Shown: positions 17,382 through 27,591, numbered from the stretch's first letter. The stretch is DNA of 64,000 nucleotides from Actinomyces sp. B33 (GCF_028437565.1 NZ_JAMRYR010000005.1:1-64000), one strand, 5' to 3'. Translations and numbers: made by a program. Notes: generated by a model not told the origin, from the sequence alone.

Positions 17382-20212
17382 TGACAGACTTCACCGCCCT
17401 GCCCGACCTCGGCCCCTCGGATCTGCCCGTGTGGGACGAGGACGGCTACGTGCCGCCCGAACTGCCCGCCTACGACCTCGACGAGGCCGCCGCCGACCAT
17501 CTGCCCGAGGCCGGCGGCTGGCCCGCCGTCGCCGTGCCCGGAGGAGCCGACGGTCGCGCCACGGCGCCGACCGCGCCGTGGCCAGGGGCCGGCGAATGGG
17601 AGGCCCCCGCCCCCTCCCTCGACCCCGACGCCCTCCTCAGCGGCCTCAACGACCGCCAGCGCGCCGCCGTCGTCCACGAGGGCTCGCCCCTGCTCATCAT
17701 GGCCGGCGCCGGATCGGGGAAGACCCGCGCCCTCACCCACCGGATCGCCCACCTGCTCGCCACCGGCAGGGCCAGCGCCGGGCAGATCCTCGCCATCACC
17801 TTCACGAACAAGGCCGCCGCCGAGATGCGCGAGCGCGCCGCGGGCCTCGTCGGCCCCCAGGCCCGCAGGATGTGGGTCTCCACCTTCCACTCGGCGTGCG
17901 TGCGCCTCCTGAGGGCCGAGCACGCCGCCGCCGGGTTGTCGTCGAGCTTCACGATCTACGACGCCCAGGACTCCCAGCGCCTCATCCAGATGATCCTCAA
18001 GGGCGACGACGTCGATATCAAGCGCTTCGCCCCCCGGATGATCGCCGCGCGCATCTCCGACCTGAAGAACGAGCTCATCGGCCCCGCCCGCTACGCCGAC
18101 ACCGCCGCGAACGACCCCGTGTCGAGGATCGTCTCGCGGACCTACCTCGAATACGACAAGAGGATGCGCGAGTCGAACGCCCTCGACTTCGACGACCTCA
18201 TCATGCGCACCTACGAGCTCCTCGCCTCGGCCCCCGCCATCGCCGAGCACTACCACCGCAGGTTCCGTCACGTCCTCGTCGACGAGTACCAGGACACCAA
18301 CCACGCCCAGTACATGCTCGTGCGGGCCCTCGTCGGCGACGGGTCCGACGCCGTGGCGCCCGCGGAGCTCACCGTCGTCGGCGACTCCGACCAGTCGATC
18401 TACGCGTTCCGGGGTGCGACGATCCGCAACATCGAGGAGTTCGAGCGCGACTTCCCCGGGGCGACGACGATCCTCCTGGAGCAGAACTACCGGTCGACGC
18501 AGAACATCCTGTCCGCCGCCAACGCCGTGATCTCCCGCAACGAGGGGCGCCGGCCCAAGAACCTGTGGACCGCCTCCGGAGACGGCGCGAAGATCGTCGT
18601 GGACGCCTCCGACTCCGAGTACGACGAGGCCCGTTTCGTCGTCTCCCAGATCGACCGCCTCCACGACGACGGCTCCGCATGGGGCGACGTCGCCGTCTTC
18701 TACCGGACCAACGCCCAGTCCCGCGCCCTCGAAGAGCTCCTCGTCCGCCAGGGCATCCCCTATCGCGTCGTCGGCGGCACTCGCTTCTACGAGCGCCGCG
18801 AGATCAAGGACGCCCTGGCCTACCTCCAGGTGATCTCCAACCCCGACGACACCGTCGCCGTGCGCCGCGTCCTCAACGTCCCCAAGCGGGGGCTCGGGGA
18901 CAAGGCCCAGGAGGCGCTCGCCGCCCACGCGAGCCGCCACGGCGTGTCCTTCGGGCAGGCCCTGCGCCACCTGTGGATCTCTCGCGGGCGCCCCGCCGGT
19001 GAAGCCGAGGGCCTCGACCCCGCCGCCCTGGGCGCCCGGACCGCGGACGACTCCGACCGGGCCCCCGGGGACGGCGCGCCCCCGGCGATGGCGCCGACGG
19101 AGCAGGACGGCCAGGGTTCGGCTCCCCGACCCCGCGGGGGGCGGATCCCCGAGCCCGGCGCGCAGCCGACCGCCGACGCGCCCTCGGCCGATGCGGGCGC
19201 CGAGGAGCCGGTCCCCGATGTCCTCGGCCTCACCCCCCGGGCCGCCGCCTCCGCCGCCGGGTTCTGGGGACTCATCGAAACCATGCGGACCGCCCATGAC
19301 GCCGGCGCGGGGATCGGCGACATCCTCGAAGAAGTCCTCGACCGCACCGGCTACCTGTCCGAGCTGCGCCGCTCCGAGGATCCCCAGGACGACTCCCGCG
19401 TCGAGAACCTCGCCGAACTCCACTCCGTCGCCCAGGACTTCGCCCTCTCCTCGCCGGGGGGCTCCCTCGCCGACTTCCTCGAGCGCGTCGCCCTCGTCGC
19501 CGACTCCGACCAGGTCCCCGCCGAGGAGCAGCGCAGCGGACACGTCACCCTGATGACCGTCCACACCGCCAAGGGCCTGGAGTTCCCCACGGTCTTCGTC
19601 ACCGGCATGGAGGACGGGACCTTCCCCCACCAGCGGTCCCTCGGCGAGCAGTCCGACATCGAAGAGGAGCGCCGACTCGCCTACGTCGCCATCACCCGCG
19701 CGCGCGAGCGCCTCTACCTGACGCGCGCCGCCGTCCGCTCCGCCTGGGGCACCCCCCAGGAGATGCCGCCGTCGCGGTTCCTCGACGACATCCCCCCCGA
19801 GATCCTCGACGTGCGCCGGGCCTCCACCAGCGGCGAGCGCCTGCGCGCCGGGACGCCCGGCTGGGGCGGGCGAGGCGGCTCCGTCGGGAGCCGTCGACGC
19901 ACCGACCCGTGGGGGGACGAGGACGCCGGCGCCGTCATCGGCGCCGGGGCCGGCACCAGACCCGGGCAGATGGCGAGTCCGCGCCTGGGGACGACGATCC
20001 GCATGGGCGCTCGCCCCGCGGCATCCGCCGACCGGGCCGCCGACGCCCCCGTGCTCGACCTGGCCGTCGGCGACCGCGTCGCCCACGCGACCCTCGGTAC
20101 CGGCACCGTCGTCGGCCTGGAGGGCCAGGGCGCGCGCACCGTCGCCCGCGTCGCCTTCGGGGCCGTCGAGAAGCGTCTGCTCGTGCGGATGGCCCCGATG
20201 AAGAAGATCTGA
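17381..20212 (+). CDS. pcrA: ATP-dependent DNA helicase PcrA/UvrD
   Basis: A 943-residue superfamily 1A helicase that unwinds DNA 3'-5' in repair and in removing stalled protein complexes. Motifs in order: Q-motif LNDRQRAAVVHEGSPLL, Walker A MAGAGSGKTR, motif II VDEYQDTN, motif III GDSDQSIYAFRGA, motif IV EQNYRST, motif V VHTAKGLEFPTVFV, motif VI AYVAITRARERLYLT. The C-terminal 50 residues form the Tudor-like RNA-polymerase-binding tail (GDRVAHATLGTGTVVGLEG). Two features are unusual: an acidic N-terminal extension of about 85 residues before the Q-motif, and a Pro/Ala-rich insert of about 85 residues (about 19000-19250) between motif IVa and the rest of domain 2B. Confidence 0.95.
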   Translation: MTDFTALPDLGPSDLPVWDEDGYVPPELPAYDLDEAAADHLPEAGGWPAVAVPGGADGRATAPTAPWPGAGEWEAPAPSLDPDALLSGLNDRQRAAVVHEGSPLLIMAGAGSGKTRALTHRIAHLLATGRASAGQILAITFTNKAAAEMRERAAGLVGPQARRMWVSTFHSACVRLLRAEHAAAGLSSSFTIYDAQDSQRLIQMILKGDDVDIKRFAPRMIAARISDLKNELIGPARYADTAANDPVSRIVSRTYLEYDKRMRESNALDFDDLIMRTYELLASAPAIAEHYHRRFRHVLVDEYQDTNHAQYMLVRALVGDGSDAVAPAELTVVGDSDQSIYAFRGATIRNIEEFERDFPGATTILLEQNYRSTQNILSAANAVISRNEGRRPKNLWTASGDGAKIVVDASDSEYDEARFVVSQIDRLHDDGSAWGDVAVFYRTNAQSRALEELLVRQGIPYRVVGGTRFYERREIKDALAYLQVISNPDDTVAVRRVLNVPKRGLGDKAQEALAAHASRHGVSFGQALRHLWISRGRPAGEAEGLDPAALGARTADDSDRAPGDGAPPAMAPTEQDGQGSAPRPRGGRIPEPGAQPTADAPSADAGAEEPVPDVLGLTPRAAASAAGFWGLIETMRTAHDAGAGIGDILEEVLDRTGYLSELRRSEDPQDDSRVENLAELHSVAQDFALSSPGGSLADFLERVALVADSDQVPAEEQRSGHVTLMTVHTAKGLEFPTVFVTGMEDGTFPHQRSLGEQSDIEEERRLAYVAITRARERLYLTRAAVRSAWGTPQEMPPSRFLDDIPPEILDVRRASTSGERLRAGTPGWGGRGGSVGSRRRTDPWGDEDAGAVIGAGAGTRPGQMASPRLGTTIRMGARPAASADRAADAPVLDLAVGDRVAHATLGTGTVVGLEGQGARTVARVAFGAVEKRLLVRMAPMKKI

Positions 20213-20230
20213 GAAAAACATCCCCAGCGC

Positions 20231-20259
20231 GTGACCGGGCCCGCGCCCTTCGCTAGGGT
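20231..20259 (+). promoter_or_regulatory. sucC promoter
   Basis: GTGACC (20231-20236) and TAGGGT (20254-20259) are spaced by 17 bases upstream of sucC. The leader is about 30 bases and carries AAGGAGAG as ribosome site. Confidence 0.5.
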
Positions 20260-20296
20260 GGGGGAGATCACCGACACGTCCAACGAAGGAGAGACG

Positions 20297-21469
20297 GTGG
20301 ATCTTTACGAATACCAGGCCCGCGCTCTGTTCCGCGAACACGGCGTCCCCGTTCTCGCCGACGTCCTCGCGCAGAACCCCGACCAAGCGCGCGCCGCCGC
20401 GGCCCATCTCATGGCCGACGGCGCCGACCTCCTCGTCGTCAAGGCCCAGGTCAAGACCGGCGGCCGGGGCAAGGCCGGTGGGGTCAAACTGGCGCGCACC
20501 CCCGACGAGGCGGCCGCCCGGGCCGAGGACATCCTCGGCCTCGACATCAAGGGGCACAGGGTCGACTCCGTCCTCATCGCCGTCGGCGCCGACATCGCCC
20601 ACGAGTACTACTTCTCGATCCTCCTGGACCGCTCCCACCGCCGGCACCTCGCCATGTGCTCGCGCGAAGGCGGCATGGACATCGAGACCCTCGCCCAGGA
20701 GCGCCCCGAGGCCCTCGCCCGCGTCCCCCTCGACCCGACGACCGGCATCGACGAGGACGTCGCCGACCGCATCCTCGACGAGGCGGGGTTCCCCCCGTCC
20801 GAGCGCCCCGCCCTCGTCCCCGTTCTCGTCTCGCTGTGGGAGGTCTACCGCGACGAGGACGCCACCCTCGTCGAGGTCAACCCCCTCGTCGTCTCCCCCG
20901 ACGGATCCGTGTGGGCCGTCGACGGCAAGGTCAGCCTCGACGACAACGCCCGCTTCCGCCACCCCGACCACGAGGCCTACGTCGACCTGGCCGCCGAGGA
21001 CTCGCGGGAAGCCCGGGCCCGCGCCGCCGGACTCAACTACGTGCGCCTCGACGGGCAAGTGGGAGTCATCGGCAACGGCGCCGGCCTCGTCATGTCGACG
21101 CTCGACGTCGTCGCCATGGCCGGCGAGGACCTGGGCGTCACCCCCGCGAACTTCCTCGACATCGGCGGCGGAGCCTCCGCCGACGTCATGACCCGTGGCC
21201 TGGACGTCATCCTCGGGGACGAGCAGGTCCGCTCCGTTTTCGTCAACGTCTTCGGCGGCATCACCGCCTGCGACGAGGTCGCCCGCGGCATCGTCGCCGC
21301 CCTCGACAACCTCGGGGATGCGGCCTCCAAGCCGATCGTCGTCCGACTCGACGGCAATCGCGTCGACGAGGGCCGCCGCATCCTCGCCGCCGCCGCCCAC
21401 CGCCTCGTCCACATCGAGGAGACCATGGACCAGGCGGCCCGCACCGCGGCCGAACTCGCCGCCCACTGA
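20297..21469 (+). CDS. sucC: Succinyl-CoA synthetase subunit beta (ADP-forming)
   Basis: A 390-residue ATP-grasp subunit of succinate-CoA ligase, which makes succinate, CoA and ATP from succinyl-CoA in the TCA cycle. The N-terminal [19 protein letters not shown] is the family signature. The ATP-grasp core holds [19 protein letters not shown] and [11 protein letters not shown]. The CoA-ligase domain has [19 protein letters not shown] and [15 protein letters not shown]. The GTG start is fixed by AAGGAGAG. sucD starts 14 bases later, so the two subunits of the heterotetramer are cotranscribed. Confidence 0.95.
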   Translation: MDLYEYQARALFREHGVPVLADVLAQNPDQARAAAAHLMADGADLLVVKAQVKTGGRGKAGGVKLARTPDEAAARAEDILGLDIKGHRVDSVLIAVGADIAHEYYFSILLDRSHRRHLAMCSREGGMDIETLAQERPEALARVPLDPTTGIDEDVADRILDEAGFPPSERPALVPVLVSLWEVYRDEDATLVEVNPLVVSPDGSVWAVDGKVSLDDNARFRHPDHEAYVDLAAEDSREARARAAGLNYVRLDGQVGVIGNGAGLVMSTLDVVAMAGEDLGVTPANFLDIGGGASADVMTRGLDVILGDEQVRSVFVNVFGGITACDEVARGIVAALDNLGDAASKPIVVRLDGNRVDEGRRILAAAAHRLVHIEETMDQAARTAAELAAH

Positions 21470-21483
21470 CTCAGGAGACCCGC

Positions 21484-22404
21484 ATGTCGATCATCATCAA
21501 CGCCGACTCCCGCGTCCTCGTCCAGGGCATTACCGGGTCCGAGGGCCGCCGCCACACGCAGCGGATGCTCGACTCCGGCACCGCCGTCGTCGCCGGCACC
21601 AACCCCCGCAAAGCCGGGACCACCGTCGATTTCGACGTCGTCGGCTACGGGCCCGGCGCCGATCTCGCCCGGCAGGGCCGCGTCGAGATCCCCGTCTACG
21701 CGAGCGTCGCCGAGGCCCGCGAGGCCACGGGCGCCAACGTGTCCGTCATCTTCGTGCCGCCCGCGTTCGCCAAGGACGCCGCCCTGGAGGCCATCGACGC
21801 CGGCGTGGAGACCGTCGTCGTCATCACCGAGGGCATCCCGGTCGCCGACGCCACCGTCGTCGTCGACCGGGCCCTGGCGCGCGGCACCCGCCTCATCGGC
21901 CCGAACTGCCCGGGGATCATCACCCCCGGTCAGTGCAACGTCGGCATCACGCCCGCCGACATCACCGGGCCGGGCAGGATCGGGCTCGTCTCGAAGTCGG
22001 GGACGCTGACCTACCAGTTGATGCACGAACTGCGCGACATCGGATTCACGACGTGCCTGGGCATCGGCGGCGATCCCGTCGTCGGGACGACGCACATCGA
22101 CGCGCTCGCCGCATTCGAGGCCGACCCCGAGACCGACGTCGTCGTCATGATCGGGGAGATCGGCGGCGACGCGGAGGAGCGGGCGGCGGCGTGGATCGCC
22201 GAGAACATGACGACGCCCGTCGTCGCCTACATCGCCGGCTTCACCGCTCCCGAGGGCAAGACGATGGGCCACGCCGGGGCGATCGTCTCCGGGTCGTCGG
22301 GCACCGCGGCCGCGAAGGCCGAGGCGCTCGAAGCCGTGGGCGTGCGCGTGGGCCGGACGCCGTCGCGCACGGCCCTCCTGGTCCGCGAGGTCCTCGGGGC
22401 CTGA
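21484..22404 (+). CDS. sucD: Succinyl-CoA synthetase subunit alpha
   Basis: A 306-residue subunit that carries the phosphohistidine and the CoA site. [19 protein letters not shown] is the nucleotide/CoA-binding start, [14 protein letters not shown] and [17 protein letters not shown] follow, and the phosphorylated histidine is in [12 protein letters not shown]. Length is a little longer than E. coli SucD. GAGACCC before the ATG is a weak ribosome site. A 230-base gap without recognisable signals separates it from the DUF6350 gene. Confidence 0.95.
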   Translation: MSIIINADSRVLVQGITGSEGRRHTQRMLDSGTAVVAGTNPRKAGTTVDFDVVGYGPGADLARQGRVEIPVYASVAEAREATGANVSVIFVPPAFAKDAALEAIDAGVETVVVITEGIPVADATVVVDRALARGTRLIGPNCPGIITPGQCNVGITPADITGPGRIGLVSKSGTLTYQLMHELRDIGFTTCLGIGGDPVVGTTHIDALAAFEADPETDVVVMIGEIGGDAEERAAAWIAENMTTPVVAYIAGFTAPEGKTMGHAGAIVSGSSGTAAAKAEALEAVGVRVGRTPSRTALLVREVLGA

Positions 22405-22634
22405 CCCGGGCGTCGTTCCGACGCCCGGACGGCCCTAGGGCTCTGCGGGATCCGCGTCCCGGCGCCACGCCGGCACGCGGGGAGTGGACTCCCCCGGGGC
22501 TCGTCGACGAGGCCGGCGCGACGACCCGGGGCCTCCTCGTCCGACGCGGGCCGCCCCGATCGGGTGACGGCGCTGCGGCGAACCGCCCGACGGCGGCGCG
22601 CCGCAGGCAGTGCCCGCAGACCCCGTGGGGGAAC

Positions 22635-24305
22635 ATGGGGGCGATGAGCGAGAACACCGAAACCCCCCGCGACCGCGCCGAGTCGAGGCGCACGACGACG
22701 ACCTACGTCGGATCCCGCCCGACGATCCGCATCGTCATGCCCGACGGGTGGGCCCGCGCCCTGCTCACCGGTGTGGAGGCCGCCCTGGGGGGATGGGCGT
22801 TCGTCCTCGTCTGCTCAGCCCTGGCCTACGCCTCGGTCGCCTCGAACCCGTGGATGGGGTCCACGACGTGGGAGGGGGCGCTGAGCGCCGGCGCCGACCT
22901 GTGGGCCGCGTCCCTCGGCGCCCCCGTGGTCGTCGGCGGAGTCTCCTACCGGGCGATCCCCACGCTCCTCGTCCTCCTGCTCATCGGCATCCTGCGGCTG
23001 TTCATGCGCGCCGGCGCGACGTTCCCGCCGGCCGCCCAGTGGTTCGCCGTCCCCGGGTTCGCCGTCGCCTCCCTGCTCGTCGTCGGCCTGGGGGCCTCCC
23101 GCGCGCACTGGTGGGAGGCGCTGCCCGGGGCGCTGGCGATCCCGACGGCGGCCGCCCTGTGGGCCGTCGTCGACGCCGTGGAACGCCCCCCGGCGTGGCT
23201 GCCGCTGCCCGGATGGGCGCGCGAGGGCCTGCGCATGGGAGGAGTCGAGGCGCTCGCCGCCCTGGTCATCGCCGTCGTCGGCGCGGGTGCGGCCGCCGTC
23301 GCCGGGTGGGAGCGGGCCGTCGGCATCCACGAGCTGCTGCTCACCGATTCCGCGCTCGCCGACGCGCTGGCCGTCGGCGCCCAGATCCTCTTCCTGCCGA
23401 CCGTCCTCGCCTGGTCGCTCGCCTGGATCACCGGTCCCGGTGCGTGGGCGGGCGAAGGGGCACTCCACTCGCCGCTCGCCTCCGACCCGGGGGCCCTCCC
23501 GGCGCTCCCCGTCCTCGGGTTCCTCCCGCAGTCGTCCCCCGGATGGTGGGTCGGCCTGATCCCGGCGATCGTCGGCGTCCTCGTCGGTTGGGCGTGGTCG
23601 GCGCGCAGGCACCGCGAGACCCCCGTCGACCAGGCAAAAGTCGCGGCAGTCGCCGCGGGCGTCCTCGCCGTCGTCGTCCTCGTGTGGATGTCCTCGGCGA
23701 CGATGGTGCTCGGCTCCCAGCGCCTCGCGGTGTTCGGCCCCCGGGTGGGACTCGTCGTCGTCTTCGCCGTGCTCGAGATCGGGGTCGTCGCGGGGGTTAT
23801 CGCCTGCCTCGCCCACCCCGTGACGGTCGCGGCGGCGCGACGCCGGTGGGGCGCGCTCGTAGCCGCTGGGACGCGTTCAGGACGGGGGAGCGGTTCCGAC
23901 GGGGCGGGGGAGTCGGCGGGCAGCTCCGACGAGGAGACGCCGACGCTCCTGGCGGACGAGGGGCCCTCGGGCACCGGGTCGCACACCGACGCCGGGCGCC
24001 AGGCGGAGGCGGGCGCTCAGGCGCCGACCGGCGGGGGCGGCGGCCTCGATGCCGGGAGCGCAGAACCCGACTCGCCCGCTCCGCACGACAGCGCCCCCGC
24101 AGGAGCCTCCTCGGCTTCGTCCTCCCCGGCCGACGGGAAGACGCGCGACCGGGCGGCGGACGCCACCACGGCCCTCGTCCCCCTCGTCTCCCCGGGCGGC
24201 CCCCTGTCGGCGCCCGAATCCGGGGACGCGGCGGAGCCCGATGACGGGCAGCCGGAGCGCGAGGACGACGACGGGTCGACGTCCGGCTCCCCGCGAACCC
24301 CGTGA
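22635..24305 (+). CDS. DUF6350 integral membrane protein
   Basis: A polytopic protein of about 556 residues with roughly ten transmembrane helices between residues 35 and 410 (for example [18 protein letters not shown] and [15 protein letters not shown]). A low-complexity, acidic, Pro/Ser/Gly-rich cytoplasmic tail of about 140 residues follows. Its position between sucD and purH and its N-terminal layout match the actinobacterial DUF6350 family, sometimes described as cell-division-associated. No biochemical role is established. Starts at 22635 and 22644 are both in frame, and neither has a clear ribosome site. Confidence 0.75.
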   Translation: MGAMSENTETPRDRAESRRTTTTYVGSRPTIRIVMPDGWARALLTGVEAALGGWAFVLVCSALAYASVASNPWMGSTTWEGALSAGADLWAASLGAPVVVGGVSYRAIPTLLVLLLIGILRLFMRAGATFPPAAQWFAVPGFAVASLLVVGLGASRAHWWEALPGALAIPTAAALWAVVDAVERPPAWLPLPGWAREGLRMGGVEALAALVIAVVGAGAAAVAGWERAVGIHELLLTDSALADALAVGAQILFLPTVLAWSLAWITGPGAWAGEGALHSPLASDPGALPALPVLGFLPQSSPGWWVGLIPAIVGVLVGWAWSARRHRETPVDQAKVAAVAAGVLAVVVLVWMSSATMVLGSQRLAVFGPRVGLVVVFAVLEIGVVAGVIACLAHPVTVAAARRRWGALVAAGTRSGRGSGSDGAGESAGSSDEETPTLLADEGPSGTGSHTDAGRQAEAGAQAPTGGGGGLDAGSAEPDSPAPHDSAPAGASSASSSPADGKTRDRAADATTALVPLVSPGGPLSAPESGDAAEPDDGQPEREDDDGSTSGSPRTP

Positions 24306-24423
24306 CCGCGGGCGTCGAGCACGGCGACGCGCCGGGACCTCGGCCGCCGGTCCGGAAGAATCGCGGCGAAGAACACACTCGGCGCCGGATCCGCGGCACC
24401 GGGCGCCCACTACCATCGTCAAT

Positions 24424-24503
24424 GGACGCGACTGGCGAGGGTGGATCACCACCGGGGAGCGGCCGACAACCCACGAAGGCGTCGCCCGCCTGGGCGCCGG
24501 GAC
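24424..24503 (+). promoter_or_regulatory. ZTP (pfl-motif) riboswitch upstream of purH
   Basis: The leader contains GCGACTGGCG (24428-24437), a short stem around GGTGG/CCACC, GGGGAGCGGC (24454-24463) and, after a variable linker, CCGCCTGGGC (24487-24496). These are the conserved blocks of the ZTP-sensing pfl RNA in the right order, including the 3' CCGCCUGGGC pseudoknot strand. The ligand is ZTP/ZMP (AICAR phosphates), which build up when 10-formyl-tetrahydrofolate is short, and ZMP is the PurH substrate. No U-tailed terminator is visible, so control is more likely at translation start. Confidence 0.88.
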
Positions 24504-24529
24504 ATGACCATCACCGCAACGGAGCCCAC

Positions 24530-26347
24530 ATGTCCGACCGAATCGACGCCCGCCCCCTGACCCGCGCCCTCATCTCCGTCTACGACAAGACCGGCCTCAT
24601 CGACCTCGCCCGCGGGCTCGTCGACTCCGGCGTCGAGATCGTCTCCACCGGCTCGACCGCCGCCCGACTGGCCGACGCCGGACTGCCCGTCACCCCCGTC
24701 GAGGCGATCACCGGGTTCCCCGAGGCCCTCGAAGGGCGCGTCAAGACCCTCCACCCCGCGATCCACGCCGGGATCCTCGCCGACCAGCGCAAGGCCGACC
24801 ATCGCGACCAGATCGCGCGCCTGGGCATCGACGCCTTCGACCTCGTCGTCTGCAACCTCTACCCCTTCTCCGACACCGTCGCCTCGGGCGCCGGATTCGA
24901 CGAGTGCGTCGAGCAGATCGACATCGGCGGCCCCTCGATGGTCCGCGCCGCAGCGAAGAACCACCCGTCCGTCGCCGTCATCACCTCCCCCGACCGCTAC
25001 GAGGACACGGTCCGGGCCGCCGAGGGAGAGGGCTTCACCCTCGACGAGCGCCGTGCCCTCGCCGCACAGGCCTTCGCCCACACCGCCGCCTACGACCTGG
25101 CCGTCGCCGGATGGTTCGCCGACGAGCTGGGGCGCGACGACCTGCGCGACGACCTCGACGAGCTGTGCGAGGCCCGACTCGACGCCTCCGACGCCGCCTT
25201 CCTCGCCGAACTCGGATACGTCGCCGACGACAGCGGAGAATTCCTCGTCGCCGATGACGACGACCCCATGCCCGCGTACGTCGCCGACGCCTTCGAGCGC
25301 ATCTCCCCCCTGCGCTACGGGGAGAACCCCCATCAGCGCGCCGCCGTCTACCGGACGGCGTCCGACGATCCGGGTGAGGACGCGTCGGAGCGCCCCCTCC
25401 CCGGCATCGCCAACGCCCGGCAGCTCCACGGCAAAGCGATGAGCTACAACAACTACGCCGACGCCGACGCCGCCCTGCGCGCCGCCTACGACCACGCGCG
25501 CCCGTGCGTCGCAATCATCAAGCACGCCAACCCCTGCGGCATCGCCGTCGCCGACGACGTCGCCCACGCCCACCGCAAGGCCCACGCCTGCGACCCCGTA
25601 TCCGCCTTCGGCGGCGTCATCGCCGTCAACCGCCCCGTCAGCGTCGAACTGGCCGAGCAGATCGTCCCGATCTTCACCGAGGTCGTCCTCGCACCCGGCT
25701 ACGAGGACGGCGCCCTCGCGGTCCTATCCACCAAGAAGAACCTGCGGGTCCTCGAGGTCGAACCGCCCGCCCGAGGCGGCTACGAGTTCACGCAGATCAG
25801 CGGGGGCCTGCTGATCCACGAGCGCGACGACGTCGACGCCGACGGCGACGACCCGGCGAACTGGACGCTCGCCGCCGGGCCCGCCGCCGACCCCCGAACG
25901 CTCGCCGACCTCGAATTCGCGTGGAGGAGCGTGCGGGCCGTGCGCTCCAACGCGATCCTCCTCGCCTCGGACGGCGCCTCCGTCGGCGTGGGCATGGGGC
26001 AGGTCAACCGCGTCGACTCGTGCCGCCTCGCCGTCGAACGGGCGAACACGCTCGGCGGTCGGGCCGCGGGGGACGCGGCAGGAGGGGCCTCAGCCGAGAT
26101 CTCCTCCGCCGGCGGCGCGCGCGCCGAGGACGCCCTCGCCGACGCGCCGCAACGGCGCTCCGTCGGGGCCGTTGCCGCCTCCGACGCCTTCTTCCCCTTC
26201 GCCGACGGCCTCCAGGTCCTCATCGACGCCGGCATCAGGGCCGTCGTCCAACCCGGGGGATCGGTGCGCGACGCGGAATCCATCGAGGCCGCCAACGCCG
26301 CGGGCGTCACGATGTACTTCACGGGGACCCGCCACTTCGCCCACTGA
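24530..26347 (+). CDS. purH: Bifunctional AICAR formyltransferase / IMP cyclohydrolase
   Basis: A 605-residue enzyme for the last two steps of IMP synthesis. The N-terminal cyclohydrolase domain has [58 protein letters not shown] and NLYPFSDTV. The AICAR transformylase domain has [28 protein letters not shown] (with the catalytic Lys-His pair) and the C-terminal [22 protein letters not shown]. An insert rich in Gly/Ala (about 26055-26160) lengthens it by about 40-60 residues over usual PurH. The ATG at 24530 follows GGAGCCCAC. Regulated by the ZTP riboswitch in its leader. Confidence 0.95.
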   Translation: MSDRIDARPLTRALISVYDKTGLIDLARGLVDSGVEIVSTGSTAARLADAGLPVTPVEAITGFPEALEGRVKTLHPAIHAGILADQRKADHRDQIARLGIDAFDLVVCNLYPFSDTVASGAGFDECVEQIDIGGPSMVRAAAKNHPSVAVITSPDRYEDTVRAAEGEGFTLDERRALAAQAFAHTAAYDLAVAGWFADELGRDDLRDDLDELCEARLDASDAAFLAELGYVADDSGEFLVADDDDPMPAYVADAFERISPLRYGENPHQRAAVYRTASDDPGEDASERPLPGIANARQLHGKAMSYNNYADADAALRAAYDHARPCVAIIKHANPCGIAVADDVAHAHRKAHACDPVSAFGGVIAVNRPVSVELAEQIVPIFTEVVLAPGYEDGALAVLSTKKNLRVLEVEPPARGGYEFTQISGGLLIHERDDVDADGDDPANWTLAAGPAADPRTLADLEFAWRSVRAVRSNAILLASDGASVGVGMGQVNRVDSCRLAVERANTLGGRAAGDAAGGASAEISSAGGARAEDALADAPQRRSVGAVAASDAFFPFADGLQVLIDAGIRAVVQPGGSVRDAESIEAANAAGVTMYFTGTRHFAH

Positions 26348-26360
26348 CGAACGCGCCGTC

Positions 26361-26397
26361 GCCCCCTGTCGAGGAGCGCCCCTCCTCGACAGGGGGC
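26361..26397 (+). terminator. purH terminator
   Basis: GCCCCCTGTCGAGGAG (26361-26376) and CTCCTCGACAGGGGGC (26382-26397) form a perfect 16-bp stem with a five-base loop, 14 bases after the purH stop. No U tract follows. Confidence 0.8.
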
Positions 26398-26468
26398 GCG
26401 CGATCGTTGCCCGACCATGCGCTCGCACGACACCCGGCACCCACGGCCCGGCTATGCTAGTTTCAAAT

Positions 26469-26495
26469 CGCGCAAAACGCGCAAACTGCGCGCAG
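26469..26495 (+). promoter_or_regulatory. Iterated CGCGCAAA sites before the antitoxin gene
   Basis: CGCGCAAA occurs twice with a nine-base period, followed by TGCGCGCA, which gives both direct and inverted half-sites just upstream of the antitoxin start. A TATGCT box (26453-26458) lies immediately upstream. The layout is what is expected for an autoregulated toxin-antitoxin promoter. Binding is inferred, not shown. Confidence 0.4.
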
Positions 26496-26511
26496 GGAGG
26501 TGGGGAGTTCG

Positions 26512-26994
26512 ATGGCGGTTCGTGAGAATACGTACATGCCCGACGTGGAAGTGGCAGGACGCTTCGGAGAGATCGTCGCCGCCCATCGAGGGGATTCTTC
26601 CGATCGGTGTCTGATGCTCGGGGAGAAGAGGATCGAACTGACTGAAGAGATGGCGGACATCCTCTCGGTGGTCGCCGAGTCGATGAAGCAGGGCTTGGCC
26701 GTCAGTGTCGTCCCGCAGAACACTCGCATGACGACCCAACAAGCCGCCGACTTCCTCGGAATCTCACGGTCCACCCTGGTGAGGATGCTCGATGCCGGAG
26801 AGATCGCTTACGAGAAGGTCCGTCGCCACCGCAGGCTCTTCCTTTCCGACGTCCTCGACTATCAAAAACGCCAACGTCGCCGAGCTGATGACGCGCTTTC
26901 GGACATGGTGGCCGACGCGCAAGCCATGAAATCCTATGACATCGATCCAGTCCAGATGCGCGAGGTTCTCGCACAGGTGCGCGCCGAGGGGTGA
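26512..26994 (+). CDS. Helix-turn-helix antitoxin (excisionase-type domain)
   Basis: A 160-residue protein with an N-terminal segment of about 70 residues of unknown fold and an excisionase-type (MerR-like) DNA-binding domain at residues 73-120 (MTTQQAADFLGISRSTLVRMLDAGEI, then the wing VRRHRRLFLSDVLDYQ). The C-terminal 40 residues, acidic and helical, are the likely toxin-binding part. It lies six bases before a PIN-domain gene, the standard order for antitoxin then toxin. The ATG at 26512 has GGGGAG upstream. Composition is less GC-rich than its neighbours, which fits mobile acquisition. Confidence 0.82.
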   Translation: MAVRENTYMPDVEVAGRFGEIVAAHRGDSSDRCLMLGEKRIELTEEMADILSVVAESMKQGLAVSVVPQNTRMTTQQAADFLGISRSTLVRMLDAGEIAYEKVRRHRRLFLSDVLDYQKRQRRRADDALSDMVADAQAMKSYDIDPVQMREVLAQVRAEG

Positions 26995-27000
26995 AGGGAT

Positions 27001-27591
27001 ATGACCTTCTCCGCATTCCTCGACGCATGCGTGCTGGTGCCGAGCGTCCTTCGGGATCTGCTCTTGGAGACCGGGACAACACCTGTCTATCGGCCGCTAT
27101 GGAGTGAACGGATCGAAAGAGAAACGGCCAGGGCGATCAGTCGCATACACGAGGCGCGAGGGGAAGATCCTCAAGAATCCACCGCTTACGTCAAACGGCT
27201 GTTGCGACAGATGAATACAGCCCTTCCAGATGCGCGAGTCAGCGGCTGGGAGGCTCTTGAACAGCAGCTTCTCACGGGCCCCGATCCCAACGACCGTCAC
27301 GTCGTGGCCGCTGCGGTCGCTGGACGCGCAGACGTCATCGTCACCTTCAATCTCAAAGATTTTCCCGACGAGGTATTGCCGTGCGGCCTCTTCGCCCAAC
27401 ATCCTGACGACTTCCTCTGCGATCTGCTGGATCTCAACTCGCTGCTGGTTCTCGACTCGCTGAGAACGATCTCGACACGAAGCGGGCGGAAAGGGCCAAG
27501 GCTCACCCTGAAGGATCTCCTGGACAAACTGGAGCGAGAAGGACTCGAAGGCTTCGCCGCGGAAGTGCACGGGCACGTCCCTCATGGGTAA
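27001..27591 (+). CDS. PIN-domain ribonuclease toxin
   Basis: A 196-residue PIN-fold protein (PIN_3/COG1569-like) expected to cut RNA with Mg2+ or Mn2+. Conserved acidic positions are Asp8 (FLDACVL), Glu36/Glu39 (WSERIERE), Asp98 (DPNDRHVVAAAV) and Asp111/Asp120 (DVIVTFNLKDFP). The 60-residue extension after the PIN core is longer than in VapC toxins but usual for the COG1569 group. All catalytic residues are present, so the toxin looks active. It is read right after the antitoxin with AAGGG as ribosome site. Confidence 0.85.
   Translation: MTFSAFLDACVLVPSVLRDLLLETGTTPVYRPLWSERIERETARAISRIHEARGEDPQESTAYVKRLLRQMNTALPDARVSGWEALEQQLLTGPDPNDRHVVAAAVAGRADVIVTFNLKDFPDEVLPCGLFAQHPDDFLCDLLDLNSLLVLDSLRTISTRSGRKGPRLTLKDLLDKLEREGLEGFAAEVHGHVPHG

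Noticed and set aside
17354-21466. A minus-strand open frame of 1370 codons
   Set aside because: It is antisense to pcrA and sucC, consists of Gly/Val/Asp/Glu-rich low complexity caused by GC-rich third positions, and has no domain or ribosome site.
22405-22634. Possible small gene between sucD and the DUF6350 gene
   Set aside because: No start with ribosome site; codon pattern not coding-like.
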